Below are positions 44,939-48,359 of a stretch of 48,359 nucleotides of DNA, piece by piece (the first letter of the stretch is position 1; the number at the start of each line of letters is the position of its first letter). Source of the DNA: an uncultured Rhodospirillaceae bacterium (GTDB lineage Bacteria; Pseudomonadota; Alphaproteobacteria; UBA8366). The DNA lies in NCBI GenBank assembly GCA_913043025.1, contig CAJWLM010000022.1, forward strand, positions 1-48,359. Direction: 5' to 3'. The translations under genes and the position numbers were made by a program. A model generated the notes under the pieces. The model saw nothing but the letters and a program-made list of their open reading frames with translations, had not been told where the DNA came from and ran no database searches.

Positions 44939-45628
44939 ATGTCTATTCAAATCTATAGTGATATCACCTTTGTATTTGGGCCCGCAAATGGGGATAGATA
45001 CGAGGCTATAAAATCCCACGCACTGCGCAATGGGACAAGTTTTTCCAAAGCATTTCGTGACCATGTGGAATGTATTTTTGTCTCTATAAAAGGGGAACGG
45101 CTTTTGGACGATCTCTTCTCCCTTTGTTTCAGAAAAAAGATAAAGATCAACAGAATTTATCCAACATATCAGATACGGGCGAACCCGGATGATAGGCTTA
45201 AGAAGTTCTACCTTCGTCCTGAGGACAGGTTTGCAGAACTGCCCGCACTAATAATCTACCCACCAGAATTCACAACCGAGGCAGGCTCAGAGCTCAGTTT
45301 CCCAATACAATTTGAGGATGCACAGTTTGTAATTGAAGCGATACGAGAGGCATTCTGTTTTGACTGGGTGGATATATTTGGCACCTATGAAGGTGCAATT
45401 GATTTTGAGGATGTGCTCAGCGAAGGAGAGAAAGTTGAGTTTATAGAGACTGCGAATGGAAGCTGGGCATCTGCATATAAATACAGAGGATTATATTTCT
45501 ATTTTGATGAAGTTCAAAACCTGGGACCATTCACGCAATATTCAGACGTTCAGGCAAAGTTTGATGAAATATCTGATCATGTTCAAAATGATGGACGTAA
45601 CAAAGTCTCATATCATTTAAAAAATTAG
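44939..45628 (+). CDS. Hypothetical protein
   Basis: The protein has 229 residues from ATG 44939 (GGAAAGGGA five bases upstream); the frame is open back to 44906, but without a ribosome site. I do not recognise the family. It is soluble, without signal peptide or membrane segments, and acidic towards the C-terminus. Visible segments are MSIQIYSDITFVFGPANGD, LLDDLFSLCFRKKIKI, ALIIYPPEFTTEAGSEL and AYKYRGLYFYFDEVQNLGPF. The repeated aromatic residues suggest a mixed alpha/beta fold. It is divergent from the outer-membrane protein and precedes two tiny ORFs. Confidence 0.75.
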   Translation: MSIQIYSDITFVFGPANGDRYEAIKSHALRNGTSFSKAFRDHVECIFVSIKGERLLDDLFSLCFRKKIKINRIYPTYQIRANPDDRLKKFYLRPEDRFAELPALIIYPPEFTTEAGSELSFPIQFEDAQFVIEAIREAFCFDWVDIFGTYEGAIDFEDVLSEGEKVEFIETANGSWASAYKYRGLYFYFDEVQNLGPFTQYSDVQAKFDEISDHVQNDGRNKVSYHLKN

Positions 45629-45714
45629 TTGCCGAAAAAATTTAAATATCGAACTGGGATCACCGGAGCACAAATGGTTGTGACCCGTAATTTTTGATTG
45701 AAAGGATAAAGACG

Positions 45715-45915
45715 GTGGCGGTTACAAAAGTTACATTGGTGGACAGCCCGGAGAAGATGCGGTCGCAGGGGGGTCAGTTCTCGATACTGACCGGGGCGAA
45801 CTTGAAGACTTCTTCGGAAAACTCATCAGCGAAGCAAAAAACCGAGGCTCAGGCTCATCCGGAGCCACAGTCTTTAATTGCCAAATCGGCACAAACCAAA
45901 TCAACGGACGGATAA
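45715..45915 (+). CDS. Small hypothetical protein
   Basis: The protein has 66 residues from GTG 45715, with GAAAGGA about nine bases upstream; a TTG at 45694 is in frame. The sequence (MAVTKVTLVDSPEKMRSQGG... then Ser/Lys/Gln-rich) looks unstructured and matches no family I know. The stretch is more GC-rich than the surroundings. A different frame is also open here (45702-46046), but it has no start codon. It may be cotranscribed with the next small ORF. Confidence 0.45.
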   Translation: MAVTKVTLVDSPEKMRSQGGQFSILTGANLKTSSENSSAKQKTEAQAHPEPQSLIAKSAQTKSTDG

Positions 45916-45921
45916 CATACG

Positions 45922-46086
45922 ATGAGTACGTTGGAGCAAGAGCTGGCGGAAGAGCTGCAGGAACACGGCGAGGACGACTTCGTGGTAAAGCAGCTGCGTC
46001 GCCAAATCGCAGCGAAGAACAGCGGCCAAAGCGCATTTGATTTATACGTGACCGGCGCAGTTAAAAAGGCACCGCCGCAGTCGTAA
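45922..46086 (+). CDS. Small hypothetical alpha-helical protein
   Basis: The protein has 54 residues: MSTLEQELAEELQEHGEDD then FVVKQLRRQIAAKNSG, a charged amphipathic helix, and a short tail ending KKAPPQS. Six bases separate it from the stop of the previous ORF, in the same frame. GGACGG is a weak ribosome site. The strong terminator 50 bases downstream supports transcription through this gene. Function is unknown. Confidence 0.5.
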   Translation: MSTLEQELAEELQEHGEDDFVVKQLRRQIAAKNSGQSAFDLYVTGAVKKAPPQS

Positions 46087-46137
46087 ACACACAAACCATA
46101 GCAATGGCCTCGAAAATCAGAAGAAAGGCCGTTAACG

Positions 46138-46175
46138 CTCCTCCCCTCTTTCCTTGGGGGAGGAGTTTGTTTTTT
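46138..46175 (+). terminator. Strong intrinsic terminator
   Basis: CTCCTCCCC (46138-46146) pairs perfectly with GGGGAGGAG (46157-46165) around a ten-base loop, followed by TTTGTTTTTT. This is a textbook factor-independent terminator for the small-ORF unit. A weaker stem AATGGCC/GGCCGTT lies just before it. Confidence 0.92.
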
Positions 46176-46199
46176 AGGAGCGCACTCACTAAACTACAC

Positions 46200-46283
46200 G
46201 CGACAGCAATGATCATTCGCGCGGGGTTTGATCACTTAAGCCCATAAGGCCACCCGCCTGCTCAGTGTCTGGGCTGCTGTCGC
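46200..46283 (+). ncRNA. Candidate structured small RNA (unclassified)
   Basis: The outer stem GCGACAGCA (46200-46208) pairs with TGCTGTCGC (46275-46283), nine pairs. Inside, GCGGG (46221-46225) pairs with CCCGC (46253-46257), enclosing CTTA/TAAG (46235-46238 with 46245-46248). GCTCAG (46260-46265) pairs with CTGGGC (46269-46274) around TGT and stacks directly on the outer stem. A T-rich stretch follows. The arrangement resembles a three-way junction. It is not a tRNA: no T-arm consensus is present. No family is recognised. It could also be an unprocessed DNA-level dyad. Confidence 0.3.
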
Positions 46284-46398
46284 TTTATTCTTCACTATTC
46301 CCTGAAGTTTTAACAAAATACCGTTATGAAAATGGAGCCGCCGTTGGTATTGTTCTGGTATTTTTCAGAAATATCGCACGTGTAATGGAAAACGAGCT

Positions 46399-46680
46399 AT
46401 GCATTATATGATGGAATGGAAGTTAAGGACTGGGTTTGTTGGGAATGCGTTTGAGAAATTTTTGGGTACGGGTGCTCCATTTGAAGGGGTTAACATGATC
46501 GGCCGATATCATGCTCCGGGCTCCGTAAATGGATGGATTTTGCTTGAAACAGATGATTTATCGGCAGTTTATAAACATGCAGCCGAATGGGCAGAATTTT
46601 TAGATTGGACTACCACTCCTGTCTTAAATGACGAAGAGGCTGGAATTGCTGCATCTCAGGTAATTAAAACTACTGCTTAG
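46399..46680 (+). CDS. DUF3303 domain-containing protein
   Basis: The protein has 93 residues. The sequence MHYMMEWKLRTGFVGNAFEKFLGTGAPFEGVNMIGRYHAPGS then GWILLETDDLSAVYKHAAEWAEFLDWTTTPVLNDEEA fits the small DUF3303 family, a ferredoxin-like (dimeric alpha/beta barrel type) fold of unknown role. It is soluble and cytoplasmic. There is no clear strong ribosome site; GAG lies close to the ATG. Confidence 0.8.
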   Translation: MHYMMEWKLRTGFVGNAFEKFLGTGAPFEGVNMIGRYHAPGSVNGWILLETDDLSAVYKHAAEWAEFLDWTTTPVLNDEEAGIAASQVIKTTA

Positions 46681-46703
46681 TTTTCTACTCTTCTTTTTTA
46701 GCC

Positions 46704-46877
46704 ATGATACAGATAATTATCGCATCCATATTAATTATAGCGTTGATAATATTTGGAATTCGCGTATTCCCCAGAGTGCTTCCTTATATTCAACAGCTTA
46801 TACGAAATCCAATCGTACAAGCATTACTGTTTAGGGGATTATGGCGTTTGATTAAACGAATCATCTTTAGGCGATAG
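46704..46877 (+). CDS. Small membrane protein
   Basis: The protein has 57 residues: one hydrophobic helix (MIQIIIASILIIALIIFGI) followed by a basic tail with LLFRGLWRLIKRIIFRR. The positive-inside rule places the tail in the cytoplasm. It lies 23 bases after the DUF3303 gene. The pattern is typical of small single-pass proteins, but the ribosome site is weak, so expression is uncertain. A CGATAGT/ACTATCG hairpin spans the stop codon. Confidence 0.5.
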   Translation: MIQIIIASILIIALIIFGIRVFPRVLPYIQQLIRNPIVQALLFRGLWRLIKRIIFRR

Positions 46878-47143
46878 TTGCGATAAAAGTACTATCGTAA
46901 AGCCCTTACCCGTGGACAAGTTCCGTATGTAGGATCGCTCATAGCTGGCGATGCGTGAGGGAGCTATCTTCAATAATAAGACATTGTTCTCTGCTCCCCG
47001 TGACAATTTCAATGCGAATGCGTGTACTGTAAATTCTCCAGTACACAGAGAAACTGTCAATGAGGGTAGATGTGGATAAGTGAGTTTGTTGGGAGGTGCC
47101 CTCCCCCTACACAACTCGTTTGTTATTTGGCACAATGCGCGAC
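46878..47143. other. Non-coding stretch with several inverted repeats
   Basis: No gene is seen. Inverted repeats include GTGTACTG (47022-47029) with CAGTACAC (47039-47046) and GGGAGG (47091-47096) with CCTCCC (47100-47105). Neither is followed by a T-run, so they are not clear terminators. They could be operator or RNA elements before the Sel1 gene. Confidence 0.5.
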
Positions 47144-47199
47144 GAAACCTGACCGCAACACTTTGCCTGACGATTGTCGTACTTCTTGGAGGAACTTGA
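47144..47199 (+). pseudogene. Remnant of a Sel1-type signal peptide
   Basis: The frame AAC 47146 to TGA 47197 reads NLTATLCLTIVVLLGGT, the hydrophobic core of the leader typical of Sel1 proteins in this window, without its start codon. The DNA at 47144-47171 matches the leader at 47847-47873 in 23 of 27 bases. It ends in the ribosome binding site region of the functional Sel1 gene that follows. Confidence 0.55.
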
Positions 47200-47202
47200 A
47201 CT

Positions 47203-47661
47203 ATGAAAAAATTATTAGTCCCATTTTGCCTAACCCTCATCATCTTTATCGGAAGTGTGGGGGTGAGTGAGAGTGCTAATTTCCAAAAGGGTTTAAACGC
47301 ACTCCAGAAGAAAGACTACGCAACTACTTTGCGTGAATGGAAACCCCTTGCCGAACAGGGACATGCCCCTGCCCAGAGCGGTCTGGGTATGATGTACTTC
47401 ACAGGACAAGGTGTTTCAAAGGATTATAAGACTGCGGTGAAGTGGTTCAGACTTGCTGCGGAACAGGGACATTTACTTGCCCAGGCTAATCTGGGTTGGA
47501 TACACTATAAAGGAATAGGTATTTCTCAAAACCATGAGATTGCGTTGAAGTACCACAGACTTGTTTTGAAAAATGATGCTGCCAACAAAAAACAAAAAGA
47601 CCTTGTAAGGGGCTATATCAAAAATAGTGAGCAAGAATTAAAAAGCCTAAAAGGTAAATAA
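47203..47661 (+). CDS. Secreted Sel1-repeat protein
   Basis: The protein has 152 residues from ATG 47203 with GGAGGA about nine bases upstream. A signal peptide (MKKLLVPFCLTLIIFIGSVGVSES) precedes FQKGLNALQKKDYATTLREWKPL. At least two complete Sel1 repeats follow (AEQGHAPAQSGLGMMYFTGQGV; AEQGHLLAQANLGWIHYKGIGI). It is exported and likely acts as an adaptor in the periplasm. It belongs to the same expanded family as the two genes at the left end of the window. Confidence 0.9.
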   Translation: MKKLLVPFCLTLIIFIGSVGVSESANFQKGLNALQKKDYATTLREWKPLAEQGHAPAQSGLGMMYFTGQGVSKDYKTAVKWFRLAAEQGHLLAQANLGWIHYKGIGISQNHEIALKYHRLVLKNDAANKKQKDLVRGYIKNSEQELKSLKGK

Positions 47662-47841
47662 AAAAGTAAACTGAGTAAGGATTATAGGGTTTTGTAGTAT
47701 TCTAAATTTGGTTGGTAGTGTGTTTGGATATGGGACCCGTTAAGTCAAATGCGTTCCGTTAGACTTTTAGGGTAGACGGTCTGTTGTAGTCCTCTCACAC
47801 TTCTCTTACTCACACACCCAAAATCCCCTAAAATCATTCTT
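47662..47841. other. Gene-free stretch after the Sel1 gene
   Basis: No gene or clear terminator is seen. The stretch probably contains the promoter side of the degenerate leader ORF that follows. Confidence 0.4.
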
Positions 47842-48021
47842 ATGAAAAACCTAACCGCAACACTCTGTTTGACCTTTGCTCTATCACTAAGTGCCATCGG
47901 CGCCCGCTCTGTTAATCTCCGTTTCGGCGGGCGTTGCCGTTGTGGGCTGAGGGTTCGCGATATAGCTACCAGTATTGGCGATGCGGTAGGATCACGCTGT
48001 CACAGAATTCCCGAAAACTGA
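47842..48021 (+). pseudogene. Sel1-type leader fused to unrelated short tail
   Basis: The 59-codon frame starts MKNLTATLCLTFALSLSAIGA, a Sel1-family signal peptide. It then continues as VNLRFGGRCRCGLRVRDIATS..., with no Sel1 repeat. An inverted repeat CGCCCGC/GCGGGCG lies at the junction. This looks like the 5' end of a lost Sel1 gene; expression of the short frame as a secreted peptide is possible but unsupported. Confidence 0.5.
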
Positions 48022-48220
48022 GTCCGTTTTTCGAAATCAAATCGCTCCCCGAATTTCGATTAAAGTTTTTTTTGACCATTGGCATCGACAAATAAAAAAT
48101 AATAAAATTAATTCAAAATAATGGCTTATCTACAATAATATTACATCTATGTAATGATAACGGTGTATGAAGGCTCCAAAAGTGTCGTTTGTTTCATCTT
48201 CTAGTTACCACGAGGGTTAA
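48022..48220. other. Intergenic region before the aminotransferase gene
   Basis: AT-rich sequence with no gene. GAGGG four bases before ATG 48221 is the ribosome site of the next gene. Confidence 0.5.
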
Positions 48221-48359
48221 ATGCCAAGAAATCGCGTTATTGAAGATTTGAATCCGCCGCCGCGCCTGCTCATGGGGCCCGGGCCGGTTGACGTCGATCC
48301 GCGCGTATTGCGGGTCATGTCGATGCCTATGCTTGGTCAATTCGACCCTGCCTTCACCG
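48221..48359 (+). CDS. Class V aminotransferase (alanine-glyoxylate type), partial
   Basis: The first 46 codons are in the window, running off the right edge. MPRNRVIEDLNPPPRLLMGPGPVDVDPRVLRVMSMPMLGQFDPAFT is the start typical of serine/alanine-glyoxylate aminotransferases: MGPGP followed by LGQFDP. These PLP enzymes form glycine from glyoxylate. The lysine that binds PLP lies outside the window, so the exact substrate is open. Confidence 0.85.
   Translation, partial: MPRNRVIEDLNPPPRLLMGPGPVDVDPRVLRVMSMPMLGQFDPAFT

Noticed and set aside
46200-46283. selC (tRNA-Sec) in this folded region
   Set aside because: Read on both strands, no T-arm consensus and no UCA anticodon arm fit; the inner stems have the wrong geometry.
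47906-47940. Intrinsic terminator at the GC-rich inverted repeat
   Set aside because: The loop is long and no T-run follows.

Overview
The window reads as chromosomal DNA of a free-living, probably marine alphaproteobacterium of moderate AT content. The lineage is inferred from gene families and from the run mltB-rlpA-D,D-carboxypeptidase-tmk-holB-metG-tatD-MBL, a familiar alphaproteobacterial housekeeping order. No rRNA is present. One tRNA, tRNA-Ser(UGA), lies on the minus strand.

The most notable item is at the left end (328-738). An exported thioredoxin-fold protein is interrupted only by an in-frame TGA, exactly where the first cysteine of a CxxC redox motif belongs, so the motif reads U-G-T-C. 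A stem-loop with a G in its small apical loop starts within eight bases of the TGA. I read this as a selenocysteine-containing periplasmic thioredoxin-like protein. ORF callers that treat TGA as stop would miss it or call only its C-terminal part. Two Sel1-repeat secreted proteins lie convergent to it.

From 2.3 to 14.1 kb there is a catabolic block: metallophosphoesterase, methyltransferase, three TauD/TfdA-type dioxygenases (one frameshifted), aldo/keto reductase, acyl-CoA dehydrogenase, crotonase, class III CoA-transferase, a thiolase-fold protein lacking its nucleophilic cysteine paired with a zinc-ribbon/OB protein, and a Gfo/Idh/MocA dehydrogenase. Together they suggest CoA-thioester breakdown of an unidentified substrate. 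Next comes a three-gene unit of a DUF1538 membrane protein with two PII-like proteins, then purF-nth, then fpr and ilvA on the minus strand. An arylsulfotransferase-like protein and a TauE/SafE exporter are divergent, and a second CoA-transferase is divergent from a complete branched-chain amino acid ABC transporter (livHMGF plus binding protein).

From 30.8 to 39.2 kb lies cell-envelope and core housekeeping: lytic transglycosylase, RlpA, D,D-carboxypeptidase, tmk (apparently with an AUU start), holB, metG, tatD and a metallo-beta-lactamase-fold hydrolase. A four-gene metal ABC transporter with Mn/Fe-type ligands follows on the minus strand.

The right end (43.1-48.2 kb) is accessory in character: a beta-barrel outer-membrane protein, an orphan gene behind tandem dyad elements, a GC-richer pair of small ORFs ending in a strong terminator, a possible structured RNA, a DUF3303 gene, a tiny membrane protein, a Sel1 gene and two degenerate Sel1-type leader peptides. 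The window ends inside a class V aminotransferase gene.
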